Both the position numbers and the translations under genes were made by a program. Shown here piece by piece: positions 55,401 through 57,999 of a stretch of DNA of 64,000 bases. The notes beneath the pieces were generated by a model. It saw only the letters and a list, made by a program, of their open reading frames with translations, did not search any database and was not told the origin of the DNA. How positions within the stretch are numbered: the stretch's first letter is position 1; each line of letters opens with the position of its first letter. Source of the stretch: Anodontia alba (taxonomy: Eukaryota; Mollusca; Bivalvia; Lucinida; Lucinidae). The stretch is from positions 61,152,514 through 61,216,513 of the forward strand of contig OZ024823.1 of NCBI GenBank assembly GCA_964016985.1, written 5' to 3'.

Positions 55401-56093
55401 AGCTGTGTTGGAGGGCCATACAAGAACTGTTAACTGTGTTCATTGGAACCCAAAGTTGCCAAACATGCTGGCCAGTGCTTCAGATGATGGCACTGTGAGA
55501 ATATGGGGACCTCTTCCAACAGATAAATCCAAATTAGGTAAGACACTTTCATTCATTTAGATGCATTTACCACACAGGGAGTGCTGTGAGAGAGATGGGG
55601 TGGAATGTGTTAGATATGATCAGAAATGCTGTCTGGCAGCCTTAATTATGAAGAGATATGAGAGAGCAAAAAGTCAGTGCAGGGATTGAATAGAAAGATA
55701 CTTGCTCAAATGCAAGAAACATTACAAATCCATAGAACATTTTTCTTTATGCCCAGCTGCAGCTTTGATATTTGTGTTTGTGATTTGAAGCAACAGGTCT
55801 TTTCATTTATGAACAACCCACCTATGACCTTTGAGTGAAAGGTAAGTACTTCAAAATATTTGCATTGGTTTTGCTTTTAATGTTTTATTGATGTCCTTTC
55901 TATTGCATTGCTTTATTTAAAATAGCCATCTGGACTGTTGTCATAAAGAATTGAACTATTGTTTTCCTGCAAAAAAATAAGAAAATATTCAAAATAATTA
56001 ATCTTTTTTTTTCCTATAATTTTCTTGCATTTTCTACTTGTAGGTAGCAGCAATGGTAGTTGTTTAGAATCTGGACGCAGTACACCAGTATAA
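1441..56093 (+). CDS. WDR26: WDR26 orthologue, 3'-partial gene model (12 exons seen, 5' exons outside window)
   Basis: WDR26 is a WD40 protein with N-terminal LisH and CTLH domains. It acts as a substrate-recruiting scaffold of the CTLH/GID E3 ubiquitin ligase and also binds G-protein beta-gamma. Joined exons: 1441-1497, 4247-4383, 17806-17903, 23923-24079, 26377-26515, 27662-27802, 35922-36041, 38469-38614, 43620-43698, 50231-50360, 55358-55537, 56044-56093. The junction phases agree throughout and the total is 1434 nt (477 aa plus stop). Recognisable family peptides include [60 protein letters not shown] and [14 protein letters not shown]. Seven WD repeats are visible. Human WDR26 is about 661 aa, so roughly the first 185 residues are missing. 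The introns are 0.5 to 13.4 kb and are mostly transposon sequence. The exon boundaries are conceptual; no transcript was available. Confidence 0.96.
1498..2324. other. Intron sequence with a degraded family A MITE
   Basis: AT-rich intron 1 sequence with a poly-T run at 1566-1580. The part from about 1960 to 2160 contains family A fragments (ataagacttgc-like arms, cacccattagaagtgcctc, a gaggagtaagaa stretch). No coding signal. Confidence 0.5.
2325..4011. mobile_element. hAT-like non-autonomous DNA transposon
   Basis: The left end CAGGGCTTCCATTAA and the right end, TTAACGGAAGCCCTG, are inverted copies. TTTTGCA flanks both ends (2318-2324 and 4012-4018). CAGGG termini with a duplication of about 8 bp are typical of the hAT superfamily. 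The outer parts contain many ggaagtcc/ggacttcc motifs. The 1.3-kb interior has no recognisable transposase; its short open frames look random. Confidence 0.65.
4247..4383 (+). CDS. WDR26: WDR26 exon b (CTLH domain)
   Basis: The encoded peptide contains [18 protein letters not shown], a helix typical of the CTLH domain in WDR26, followed by [20 protein letters not shown]. The acceptor is tgttttcag and the donor is gtaaga. The exon starts in phase 0 and ends two bases into a serine codon. CTLH (C-terminal to LisH) helices mediate assembly with the other CTLH-complex subunits. Confidence 0.95.
4405..4605. repeat. Foldback MITE, family B
   Basis: The arms run ctatttttcctagaaaacag/gatctgacac and, inverted, gaaatgtcaaatcttg/ttctctatgaaaag, with AAGTGTTAG-like outer ends. 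It starts about 20 bp downstream of the exon b donor and stops just before a Helitron-like element. Confidence 0.7.
4612..6442 (+). mobile_element. Helitron-like (Helentron/HINE-type) element with 145-bp minisatellite
   Basis: The 5' end is TTTTTAGCTCAGAGTGAGC. The 3' end is a hairpin, GGGCCATCATGGCCC, followed by TCTTG and a T run. The interior is about ten tandem units of roughly 145 bp (4730-6075) built from tctaggtcaagttcgaaact, gggtcacttg, aaaactaggtcaccaggcc and cacatttttgaatcagtcat. Subterminal inverted repeats, a 3' hairpin and insertion between T residues fit the non-autonomous Helentrons known from molluscs. No Rep/helicase gene is present. Confidence 0.6.
6467..8688. repeat. 2.2-kb long inverted repeat (giant foldback element)
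   Basis: The ends are ACGCCTGGTAAACTATC and its complement GATAGTTTACCAGGCGT. The arms are about 0.9-1.1 kb, with landmarks paired across the element: cctccggtggaggtac with cccccgcggaggtacc, tggaggtgcctgtgatgta with tacatcacaggcacctcca, and acaaggccgatttt with aaatcggccttgt. The loop of about 190 bp (7573-7769) is unpaired. TAATT flanks both ends. No transposase or other gene is visible in the arms or loop. Confidence 0.85.
8935..10447. repeat. Tandem minisatellite of ~165-bp units (left part of a split element)
   Basis: About nine diverged units contain gtgtgtcacatacaagaa, ttatctcccatagttgtta, aatcttgtgcaggccataac and gatacttcatcaagttgtag. A poly-T tract lies at 8943-8962. A segment at 9267-9330 (cctttaaaatagcgatgtc) recurs at 17630, near the right end of the same family. 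The same units resume at 15095-15345 and 17440-17560, so later elements have been inserted into this array. Confidence 0.75.
11104..12686 (+). mobile_element. Tc1/mariner (Tc1-like) transposon, copy 1
   Basis: The terminal inverted repeats start TACTGAAAGGAAAAAGAAAC; the last 30 bp are the complement, with GTTTCTTTTTCCTTTCAGTA. A TA duplication flanks both ends (11102-11103 and 12687-12688) inside the minisatellite context gaggtcaTAgttttgaccc. A 359-bp leader precedes the transposase. Length 1583 bp. Confidence 0.95.
11463..12473 (+). pseudogene. Tc1-like DD34E transposase, inactivated
   Basis: Cut-and-paste transposase. The N-terminal helix-turn-helix region starts [18 protein letters not shown]. 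Catalytic motifs: VLFTDESRF (first Asp), [12 protein letters not shown] (second Asp) and [14 protein letters not shown] (Glu); 34 residues separate the second Asp from the Glu, giving DD34E. Two in-frame stops (11649-11651 and 11655-11657) look like C-to-T changes of Arg and Gln codons. At least one frameshift lies near 11945-12030 and another near 12345. Not functional as it stands. Confidence 0.92.
15093..15379. repeat. Continuation of the 165-bp minisatellite
   Basis: Contains aatcttgtgcaggccataac, taaactaggtgtgtcacaa and gttggagttatctccctta, the same units as at 8935-10447. It shows that the CCCCGCC element had inserted into the array. It stops at the next Helitron-like element. Confidence 0.7.
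15380..16866 (+). mobile_element. Helitron-like element with ~115-bp AAGATGGCCGCC minisatellite
   Basis: The 5' end is TTAGCTCACCTGAGCACG, pairing with GTGCTCATGGTGAGCT. The 3' end is ctcaggtgagcc, then GTGGCCCGTGGGCCTCTTG. About ten units of 113-125 bp contain gaaccgaaaggcca, gactccaaacttggtaggaa, gtgacttgtagatcaaaaat and aagatggccgccatcttga. No coding capacity. Confidence 0.65.
16867..17571. repeat. Short tandem array and minisatellite remnant
   Basis: Four copies of a unit of roughly 93-120 bp begin tttctcattatttttggatt (at about 16864, 16957, 17077 and 17187) and include tccagtttctatgacttaca and gtttgagagttataatc. From about 17440 the 165-bp minisatellite returns (tggtagaggcatagataagg, agagagacaatgctgac). 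No coding signal. Confidence 0.6.
17572..17745 (+). mobile_element. Right end of the outer minisatellite element
   Basis: Contains the hairpin GGACAGATTTTTCATAAATCTGTCC-like segment at 17613-17640, cctttaaaatagcgatgtc shared with 9303, and a 3' hairpin, ATGCCGTTAGGCAT, followed by TTTTCTTG. The hairpin plus CTTG end resembles the other Helitron-like termini in the window. It lies 60 bp before exon c. Confidence 0.5.
17806..17903 (+). CDS. WDR26: WDR26 exon c (CTLH domain end)
   Basis: This exon encodes [18 protein letters not shown] and then [14 protein letters not shown], matching the WDR26 segment that follows the ELTPL helix. The acceptor is ctgttttag. The donor is gtgggt, a weaker match to consensus than gtaagt; it is required for the phase-1 junction with the next exon (cag g + ca ttc). 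The Tc1 copy in the next intron begins only 104 bp downstream. Confidence 0.93.
18008..19529 (+). mobile_element. Tc1-like transposon, copy 2
   Basis: It has the same inverted repeats as copy 1 (TACTGAAAGGAAAAAGAAAC at the left, the complement at the right), flanked by TA at 18006-18007 and 19530-19531. Length 1522 bp. High similarity to copy 1 along the whole length, with a different set of lesions, shows two independent insertions of one family. Confidence 0.95.
18368..19350 (+). pseudogene. Tc1-like transposase, inactivated (copy 2)
   Basis: Same DD34E family as copy 1. A deletion of about 15 bp removes the initiator region (ttcaatcgatgttcag instead of a start codon context). A TAG replaces CAG at about 18784. 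Frameshifts follow near 18905-18965, and a TGA interrupts just after the QDNA motif (19083). It keeps the [20 protein letters not shown] stretch that is broken in copy 1. Confidence 0.9.
19532..20385. other. Intron 3 sequence, nothing recognised
   Basis: AT-rich sequence without a reading frame of note, foldback arms or tandem units that I could recognise. Confidence 0.5.
20386..20575. repeat. Foldback MITE, family A, both termini present
   Basis: Both ends are preserved: tagctccagataagccac on the left and ctcttatctggagcta on the right. The core is actcatttgaagtgcctcac followed by its inverted partner. This copy defines the family terminus TAGCTCCAGATAAG. Confidence 0.8.
20966..22874 (+). 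mobile_element. Helitron-like element with ~150-bp minisatellite, GTCCCCCTACC ends
   Basis: The 5' end is TTTATGTCCCCCTACC. The near-3' inverted partner GGTAGGGGGACATAA is followed by a weak hairpin and CTAG, then TT. About 11 units of 150 bp each contain ttggtgaccttgaccccatt, ttcaaggtcacagg, gcttagattgttggaaaatg and gattttgaccaaacttgcac. The CTAG end matches the Helitron CTRR signature. No gene inside. Confidence 0.65.
22875..23922. other. Intron 3 sequence before exon d
   Basis: AT-rich, with a poly-A run at 23798-23813. A few short open frames on the minus strand have no recognisable similarity. No repeat family identified. Confidence 0.5.
23923..24079 (+). CDS. WDR26: WDR26 exon d (linker before propeller)
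   Basis: The exon encodes [37 protein letters not shown] and then [14 protein letters not shown], the strongly conserved linker of WDR26 ahead of its WD40 propeller. The acceptor is aaatcttctag and the donor is gtaagt. It is 157 nt long, starting in phase 1 and ending two bases into a lysine codon. Confidence 0.96.
24190..24395. repeat. Foldback MITE, family A, near-perfect palindrome
   Basis: The core arm ttgtgggtactcattagaag runs into a centre at tgcctcggtgaggca and then its exact complement. The outer arms cttatttctcaacgaaaaca and tgtttttgttgagaaataag also pair. Together they could form a hairpin of about 60 bp. Confidence 0.85.
24468..24585. repeat. Family A MITE, partial copy
   Basis: The right half only: agaagtgcctcgcctagtac, ccacaacatatgtttttgtg, gagaaataagaaaaatat, ending near aagagctatg. 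Confidence 0.65.
24655..24770. repeat. Foldback repeat, family D
   Basis: Contains gggagacaactctgtcaaa and a hairpin, GGGTACTCTAAAA facing TTTTAGAGTAC. A related arrangement lies at 57700-57925. Confidence 0.5.
24771..25301. other. Intron 4 sequence, nothing recognised
   Basis: AT-rich sequence without repeats or coding signals that I can support. Confidence 0.5.
25302..26095 (+). mobile_element. Tandem tRNA-derived SINE (three heads, two tails)
   Basis: Three tRNA-like heads follow each other. They begin near 25302 (ccatagcacagttggtagtg), 25468 (cttcggtggctcaggtgg) and 25638 (cttcggtggctcagtgag), and each is followed by a B-box-like gggttca/ggttcc motif. The first two bodies stop at gttgtcagttacaggcaa, where the next head starts. 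The last continues to the common tail tgactgggccataaaa. A second tail copy follows at about 25950-26095. Confidence 0.8.
26377..26515 (+). CDS. WDR26: WDR26 exon e (WD repeat 1)
   Basis: Encodes WD repeat 1: [18 protein letters not shown], then [19 protein letters not shown] and TLIIWDVD. The [14 protein letters not shown] strand-turn and IIWDVD ending are typical WD40 signatures. The acceptor is atttcag and the donor is gtatgt. The exon ends on a complete codon. Confidence 0.96.
26516..27661. other. Intron 5 with two family C hairpins
   Basis: A hairpin at 26892-26960 pairs cagatccagatcagttg with caactgatctggatg. A second, looser copy spans about 27113-27265 and includes gatcagggtctgcactgttt. 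The remainder is AT-rich without genes. Confidence 0.6.
27662..27802 (+). CDS. WDR26: WDR26 exon f (WD repeat 2)
   Basis: Exactly 47 codons encoding WD repeat 2. It contains [17 protein letters not shown] and [16 protein letters not shown]; the latter is a near-invariant WDR26 peptide. The acceptor is tttgcag and the donor is gtaact. The frame stays open into both introns, so the limits rest on splice consensus and on junction phase. Confidence 0.97.
27826..28090. repeat. Family A MITE, interrupted or diverged
   Basis: The left end tagctccagataaggtggga lies 24 bp after the exon f donor. The right arm at about 27995-28085 has acctctaatgaatgcccaca and ggagaaataagaaaaat. The middle is unlike the family. 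Confidence 0.6.
28091..28382. other. Intron 6 sequence, nothing recognised
   Basis: AT-rich; no repeat or coding signal seen. Confidence 0.4.
28383..28560. repeat. Family A-related MITE
   Basis: Contains taggtactcattagaagcac, then cgaatgagtgcccacaatac and a catgttttatggagag arm. Outer ends diverged (aggaggaatacttggtgata). The same outer variant is seen at 57420-57520. Confidence 0.6.
28903..29042. repeat. Foldback insertion inside the Helitron-like element
   Basis: The outer arms ACAAGTTGACTGAC and GTCAGTCAACTTGT and the inner arms (ttgtgtgtcgaac, tacaaagtacgcttg and complements) form a hairpin of about 140 bp. It separates two halves of the usual gtccgt/gtccatccgc region of this element family. 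Confidence 0.8.
30548..30860. repeat. Foldback MITE with CAGTRCTTGCAYTAA ends
   Basis: The left end CAGTGCTTGCATTAA and the right end, TTAGTGCAAGTACTG, are inverted. The inner parts carry ggaagtctggga and tcctgggacttcc. TTCACA flanks both sides within the 125-bp minisatellite context. Its ggaagtc content resembles the 2325-4011 element. Confidence 0.7.
31274..31540 (+). pseudogene. Coding-like fragment, product unknown
   Basis: An open frame without its own start reads through [33 protein letters not shown], then [16 protein letters not shown], and ends at TAA. Codon and residue use look protein-like, unlike the surrounding minisatellite. I think similar peptides occur in animal repeat-derived hypothetical proteins, but I cannot name the family. 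A few residues look substituted or deleted. It may be a fragment captured by the Helitron-like element. Confidence 0.4.
32597..34478 (+). mobile_element. Helitron-like element with 346-bp minisatellite, 3' end missing
   Basis: The 5' end is TTTTTAGCTCACCTGAGCTC with partner GCTCAGGATGAGCTA, then a (CCGT)n run at 32646-32707. About five 346-bp units follow (starts near 32710, 33052, 33398, 33744 and 34087). Each contains aaacgacttctcctctgaag, gaccaagatggc, catgcccatatatggtaaaa, gaggatgccttggggctgaa and ttgacctttttacggcaag. The 3' terminus is replaced by another element starting at 34479. Confidence 0.65.
34479..35553 (+). mobile_element. Helitron-like element with AAGATGGCCACC minisatellite
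   Basis: The 5' end is TTTTTAGCTCACCTGAGCAT; the 3' end is actcaggtgagcgagttg, then TGGCCCGTGGGCCTCTTG. It has six to seven units of about 115-120 bp, the same family as 15380-16866 and 40823-42290. A 3' tail fragment at 35390-35470 (aatttcagcattttaacctt) is shared with 32096-32150. Confidence 0.65.
35858..35921 (+). repeat. Partial tandem duplication of the exon g acceptor
   Basis: The segment tttgttgttgtagactggtg, acctgaaaaatgagtcag and tcacatgaag repeats, 55 bp upstream, the polypyrimidine/AG/exon start of WDR26 exon g. The copy lacks a few bases and carries an in-frame TGA if used as an acceptor (exon would start at 35867). Confidence 0.9.
35922..36041 (+). CDS. WDR26: WDR26 exon g (WD repeat 3)
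   Basis: Forty codons encoding WD repeat 3: [19 protein letters not shown], then [16 protein letters not shown]. The acceptor is ttattgtag and the donor is gtaagt. A partial copy of this acceptor and of the first 35 or so exon bases sits 55 bp upstream (acceptor at 35866). Using that copy would give [10 protein letters not shown] and then a stop, so the downstream acceptor is the coding one. Confidence 0.96.
36195..36405. repeat. Foldback MITE, family B
   Basis: gcatgctgggtaaaaatttc, cagcagacaatattttgaaa and ttcatgcagatggtctcct face inverted copies ending in taagaaaaatattccaaaat and gtcatctgaaattttaacc. Confidence 0.75.
36418..36562. repeat. Foldback repeat, family E
   Basis: Left arm atttttgtggact, atatcgatgtgtaaacactg; right arm cagtgtttacacatccat, aaaagctacaaaaat. 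The loop is about 55 bp. Only this copy was noticed. Confidence 0.7.
36563..36879. other. Intron 7 AT-rich sequence
   Basis: Contains a poly-A run at 36707-36724 and a short near-duplicate (attattgaagtatgaagcct / attattgaagtgtgaagtct). No gene seen. Confidence 0.5.
36930..38232 (+). mobile_element. Helitron-like element, TATAGCCCC ends, 3' CTAG
   Basis: The 5' end is TATAGCCCCTCTATG with partner GGGGCTATA, then units of about 230 bp (aaaatgcattttgcttaata, gtggtcctacttcaatgaa, gtggccaagggcccataact; three copies). The 3' end has gcggggctata, a hairpin, GTCAGATCCTCTGAC, and AGCTCTAG before a T run. A SINE interrupts it at 37816-38160. Confidence 0.7.
37816..38160 (+). mobile_element. tRNA-derived SINE with target-site duplication
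   Basis: The tRNA-like head has an A box, gtggctcagttggtaaagcg, and a B box, gcgggttctatcc. A body and a tail with gaaatattgttgaaagccac and (AAAC)n follow. TTCAACACACATGT (37802-37815) and its near-copy tcaacacacttgt (from 38161) flank it. It belongs to a different SINE family from the 50944 copy. Confidence 0.85.
38469..38614 (+). CDS. WDR26: WDR26 exon h (WD repeat 4)
   Basis: Encodes [19 protein letters not shown], then [19 protein letters not shown] and DDLTDVHL. This corresponds to the human [25 protein letters not shown] block and forms propeller blade 4. The acceptor is tttttgcag and the donor is gtaagt. It ends two bases into a leucine codon, completed by exon i. Confidence 0.96.
38615..39224. 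other. Intron 8 sequence, family A trace
   Basis: AT-rich. At about 39140-39195 a family A left arm is recognisable (ggacgaaaacctacattgtg, gatactcattagaaactgc). No gene. Confidence 0.5.
39225..40822. repeat. Long-period tandem repeat (~450-490 bp units)
   Basis: Three to four diverged units contain tttgaacttgaatatctctg, ccagttggccaatcttgatc, ccatggcaaaagagagcccc, cattgacttataatgggaaa and atcggaccactgactatgg. The opening (ggctcataaggtgagctta) is also found at 63645. No terminal structure was identified on the right because a Helitron-like element starts there. Confidence 0.65.
40823..42290 (+). mobile_element. Helitron-like element with AAGATGGCCGCC minisatellite, 3' truncated
   Basis: The 5' end is TTTTAAGCTCACCTGAGCAA, with partner GTGCTCATGGTGAGCT. 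About ten units of 115-130 bp are related to 15380-16866. No GGGCCTCTTG terminus follows; the array stops near tcttgaaaatcagaaaaat and the next recognisable sequence is a partial copy of WDR26 exon i. Confidence 0.6.
42335..42405 (+). repeat. Degraded copy of the exon i acceptor and exon start
   Basis: agtgctttctgttttatttt, cagagtacaagagtcaccc and ctttcagaatccatgg align with the real junction at 43592-43660 (about 80% by eye). The copy lacks two bases in the exon part, shifting the frame to an early stop. Confidence 0.75.
42406..43619. other. Intron 8, right part, with a family C hairpin
   Basis: AT-rich sequence. A family C hairpin lies at 43425-43487 (aaacagtgtagacccagc facing ggggtctacactgtttgcc). 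Nothing else recognised. Confidence 0.5.
43620..43698 (+). CDS. WDR26: WDR26 exon i (WD repeat 5, first part; GC donor)
   Basis: Encodes [19 protein letters not shown] and then LLNVATQ, matching the human blade 5 segment before GVHLWDL. The acceptor is tcattttcag. The donor reads cag|gcaagt, a GC-AG intron with an otherwise strong consensus. A degraded copy of the acceptor plus exon start lies at 42335-42405. Phase in is 2 and the exon ends on a full codon. Confidence 0.95.
43699..44121. other. Intron 9, left part
   Basis: AT-rich intron sequence following the GC donor; no repeat or gene recognised. Confidence 0.4.
44640..45590 (+). pseudogene. DIRS gag-like region, N-terminal part with repeats and SR-rich stretch
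   Basis: A broken frame encodes a His/Thr/Arg-rich stretch from a 20-bp-scale degenerate repeat (accaggcaccagtcaccgg, 44855-45175). A strongly basic Ser/Arg/Lys segment follows at 45355-45570 ([35 protein letters not shown]). Basic SR-like tracts are common in DIRS ORF1 proteins. Stops and frameshifts interrupt it. Confidence 0.6.
46030..46395 (+). pseudogene. DIRS gag-like conserved region
   Basis: The frame contains [40 protein letters not shown] and then [21 protein letters not shown] recognise this as the conserved helical part of ORF1 in metazoan DIRS elements. It continues upstream in another frame (PVRNLE preceded by a stop) and ends at TAG, so it is a fragment. Confidence 0.7.
46587..48170 (+). 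pseudogene. DIRS reverse transcriptase / RNase H, inactivated
   Basis: Starts with [20 protein letters not shown], typical of DIRS RT. RT motifs: [30 protein letters not shown], then FPYLDNWLI where families normally have YLDDW. RNase H motifs: [26 protein letters not shown] and [14 protein letters not shown] frameshift near 47155, another near 47515 and a stop near 47984 break the frame. The region continues to about 48330 and, after a tiny SINE insertion, to about 48560 as the RNase H tail. Confidence 0.85.
48342..48376 (+). mobile_element. Extremely 5'-truncated SINE tail
   Basis: gggttgactgggccgtaaaa plus cctcaacacaaacaaac is the last ~35 bp of the 50944-type SINE. It is flanked by a direct repeat ACGTCAATCTCGGT (48325-48340 and again 48375-48390), so it inserted by retrotransposition into the DIRS RNase H tail. 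Confidence 0.85.
49178..49949 (+). mobile_element. Helitron-like element, TATGCCCCCAAC ends, 3' CTAG
   Basis: The 5' end is TATGCCCCCAACTTCG. The 3' side has CAGTTGGGGGCATA, a hairpin, GTGTTTTAGAAACAC, and ATTTCTAG. Three units of about 200-250 bp contain tgggacataatgaaatcttg, agcaagacatctcgaaaact and gccatgaaatttgataagct. No gene. Confidence 0.7.
50231..50360 (+). CDS. WDR26: WDR26 exon j (WD repeats 5-6)
   Basis: Encodes [37 protein letters not shown] and then IASGSE. This completes blade 5 and forms most of blade 6. The acceptor is aatttcag and the donor is gtatac. A Helitron-like element starts within about 15 bp of this donor. The exon ends one base into the Asp codon of SGSED. Confidence 0.96.
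50944..51247 (+). mobile_element. tRNA-derived SINE, full length
   Basis: A tRNA-like head (ggcctcggtggctcagttgg; B box gcgggttcaacccccgc), the body ggcaacattctttcatggag, gaagggcagttgtcagtttc and aggactaagcctgcccagta, and the tail tgggccgtaaaacctcaaca with (CAAA). This copy is the reference for the truncated ones at 1171 and 48342. Confidence 0.88.
51939..52182 (+). mobile_element. tRNA-Lys-like SINE with target-site duplication
   Basis: The head gtagcctagtggataagaga, gttgactcttaatccatta and ggttcgagcctcgctcgggt resembles a tRNA-Lys with anticodon-loop sequence CTCTTAA and an enlarged variable region. The tail is tgaaagtgccgcaaaaccca plus an A-rich run. ATGATGAC flanks it (51931-51938 and 52183-52190). 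Confidence 0.85.
52413..52982 (+). mobile_element. Helitron-like element, TATACCCCCGGC ends, 3' CTAG
   Basis: The 5' end is TTATACCCCCGGCG; the 3' side has GGCCGGGGGTATTA, a hairpin, GTGAGCATATGCTCAC, and GTGGTCTAG. Three near-identical 169-bp units contain ggaactactttacctagaaa, cttgaaattttgtacacatg and aaataagggccatggg. Units this alike indicate recent amplification. Confidence 0.75.
53385..53565. repeat. Degenerate TTTTGTTCC/TTTTAGTA repeat with inverted copy
   Basis: actaaaacacagaacggaaa and catggaacagaacaaaaata are followed by inverted-sense ttttgttccgtgttttagta, then three further TTTTGTTCC...TTTTAGTA units. A small foldback plus tandem structure. Confidence 0.6.
53566..53990. other. 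Intron 10 sequence, nothing recognised
   Basis: Short open frames on both strands have no family resemblance; no repeats recognised. Confidence 0.4.
53990..54140 (+). mobile_element. SINE fragment (B box to tail)
   Basis: tgggtttgaatcccgctgga resembles a tRNA B box and T-arm. The body and a tail, ggatgggatataaaacacca with (ATC)n, follow. The A-box half is missing or too diverged. Confidence 0.5.
54355..54649 (+). mobile_element. tRNA-derived SINE, diverged
   Basis: Same family as 50944: ccggcctcaatggctcagtc, gtcgcaggtttgatcccgg, ggcaacattctttcgtggag, ggactaagcctgcccagtaa and ggccataaaacctcaactca. Confidence 0.85.
54650..55357. repeat. Family C trace and two Helitron-like 5' fragments
   Basis: A family C-like hairpin at 54732-54795. 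A start-like segment, TTTTTAGCTCACTTGTATGG (54860), has partner agagctattcc. A second terminus, TTATACCCCTGCAAACTG with AAGGGGAGCATATA (54990-55035), is followed by tccgtctgtccatgacattt. Neither has a recognisable 3' end before exon k. Confidence 0.5.
55358..55537 (+). CDS. WDR26: WDR26 exon k (WD repeats 6-7)
   Basis: Encodes [36 protein letters not shown] and [18 protein letters not shown]. This completes blade 6 and contains the whole of blade 7, with a classic GH...DDGTVRIW signature. The acceptor is tattgtag and the donor is gtaaga. It ends one base into a glycine codon. Confidence 0.97.
55538..56043. other. Intron 11
   Basis: 506 bp, AT-rich, the only WDR26 intron seen that is free of recognisable transposons. 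Confidence 0.6.
56044..56093 (+). CDS. WDR26: WDR26 last coding exon
   Basis: Sixteen residues, [16 protein letters not shown], then TAA at 56091-56093. The acceptor is acttgtag. Serine-rich short tails after the last WD blade are also seen in vertebrate WDR26. The sequence itself is not strongly conserved, so the call rests on the splice site, the phase-1 junction and the immediate stop. Confidence 0.85.
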
Positions 56094-56139
56094 CGTTGAA
56101 TTAGAACCTTAGTTCAGTAATAACAAGTCAAAACTTCTG

Positions 56140-56470
56140 CATACAGCTACCAGTCAAGGATTTTGTATAGTAACCAGTCTTGGAATCTGTATATGGTTAC
56201 CAGTTTAAGGAACTGTTTGGAATTCATACTACTGGTCAAGGAATTTGTATACAGTATAGTCAAGAAATTATTACAGGTTACCCTTCAAGGATTCTGTAGA
56301 CAGTATATGTAACTAGTCAAGGAGTCTGTGCACACTAACCAGACAAGTGATTAGTGTACAAAGATCTTGGAGTCTGTATTCCAATTAAGTCTGTAATACC
56401 AATTAAGAATTTGGTATACTATACCTGGCAAGATTCTGCACACAGTGACTGGTCTAGAATTATGTGCACT
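56140..56470 (+). repeat. WDR26: Degenerate minisatellite in the 3' UTR
   Basis: About nine imperfect units of roughly 35 bp are built on ccagtcaaggattttgtata, seen as accagtcttggaatctgtat, actggtcaaggaatttgtat and aactagtcaaggagtctgtg. It starts about 45 bp after the stop codon. Confidence 0.65.
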
Positions 56471-56744
56471 TCACACAGCAGACCAGTGTGCCAATTTGGA
56501 ACCAGTCCGTTTTTTTTTTGTATGTAAAAAGGAAGTCTGTCACAAGCTATTGGGGTGATGCATTCAACTGGAGATGGTTAAAACCTTCTGACATACAATG
56601 TGTATGCTTTGGAATGATATTACCTAGTTGATGAGAAATGTGGGAGTTTGCTTAGACTATGATGGGACACAACATATATAGAGATGTGCTTGAAAATTAT
56701 TTCCTTGTGCTTTGAAGTTGCCACCATATTTTGAATTTGAAGTA

Positions 56745-56940
56745 GCATAGCTCCAGTTAAGAGAGGGTATCCACATATTTTTCTTATTTCTCCACTGAAA
56801 AAAATGTGGGTGTTCATTAGAAGTGCTTTGGCAAGTATCAGTAATGAGTACCAGCAATGTATGTTTTTGCCGAAAAAAAAAGAAAGAAAAATATCAGTAC
56901 ATTTTGGTTGAAAAAAGTGCCTGTCTGTAGCTATGAGTAG
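56745..56940. repeat. Foldback MITE, family A
   Basis: Left end tagctccagttaagagaggg, core gtgttcattagaagtgcttt, right arm atgtatgtttttgccgaaaa, end aagtgcctgtctgtagcta. Confidence 0.75.
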
Positions 56941-57419
56941 TTAAGTTAAAATCATTATACAAATTTTATATATAAGCCTTTGAATACTTTTTGAATATAA
57001 TTTTTGCTAAAAATGAAAATTTACAATTTGGCAGGTAGACAAATAACAACATGCCTGTTTTTTGAAATGCTTTGCATAGAGATGTATTTGAGTGTCATTT
57101 CTTTGGCAAATCAAATTACCTATTTAGTATTAAGAATGTTCATTTTTTTTTTTTTTTTTTTTTTTTTTGCATATAGATAGTGATTTATCAGGAATGAAAA
57201 ATTATTCTTAACATTTTCATAAATTTAATGAAAAAGGGTTAGAGTCTTATATTTTAGAAATTGCTATTATTAGATTAAAACAGAATGTTCCAGTTAAAAT
57301 GTTAAAAAAATGATTTTAGGGGAAAGATGAAAATTAGATCTATCACAGTTTTCATCTGTCACAAATTATGAGCTACTTGTGTAGATACATTATACACAGA
57401 GGAAGTGTTAAGGAGGAGT
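56941..57419. other. AT-rich flank with a poly-T tract
   Basis: A poly-T run at about 57147-57168; otherwise no recognisable feature. Confidence 0.4.
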
Positions 57420-57520
57420 GATGATAATTCTTGGATATTTTTCTCTAGTTCTCCATTAAAACATATGCTTCTAATGAGTACACACAACATATATTTTTAT
57501 GGAGAAACAAGAAAAATAAT
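57420..57520. repeat. Family A-related MITE, shortened
   Basis: gatgataattcttggatatt, tctagttctccattaaaaca, tatgcttctaatgagtacac, tatttttatggagaaacaag. Central palindrome lost. Confidence 0.6.
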
Positions 57521-57699
57521 CCCAAACACCAACTATTCCATTGTGATTAGTGCATTAAGGGTTGACAGATTTGATTGTTTCTAAATACCTCAGATCAATG
57601 ATGAGTGATTTGAAAGATTGTTTTCTCAATGTTATCATGATTCAGATTAATATAGACAGTAAGGGGACTTGATACACTTGGCAGATTTTCTGCCCTTTT

Positions 57700-57925
57700 T
57701 ACATGGGAGACAACTTTTGTGAATTTCTTTTTCCTGTCCTGCACATCAAACCCCTTATGAAAAGGGGTCTACTATAAAAAGGAAGGAATTTTCTCTCAAA
57801 GGGAGAAAGGAGCGAAGGAATTTGCACCCAGAGGGAAAAAGAGCAAATTCTTTGCTTTTAGATTAGACCACTTTTCAAAAGGAAGGCAAAAACAAATTGA
57901 CAGAGTTGCTTCCCTTGAAGTGTAT
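57700..57925. repeat. Foldback repeat, family D
   Basis: catgggagacaacttttgtg and ccccttatgaaaaggggtct, with a complementary arrangement near ttgacagagttgcttccctt. Includes short purine-rich hairpins (ttctctcaaagggagaaa). Confidence 0.5.
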
Positions 57926-57999
57926 CCATTTTCCTTAATATGCACAGTAATTTTGTTGTGAGAAAGTCATTTGAGACATGCTATGAGAAAACCTGCATA

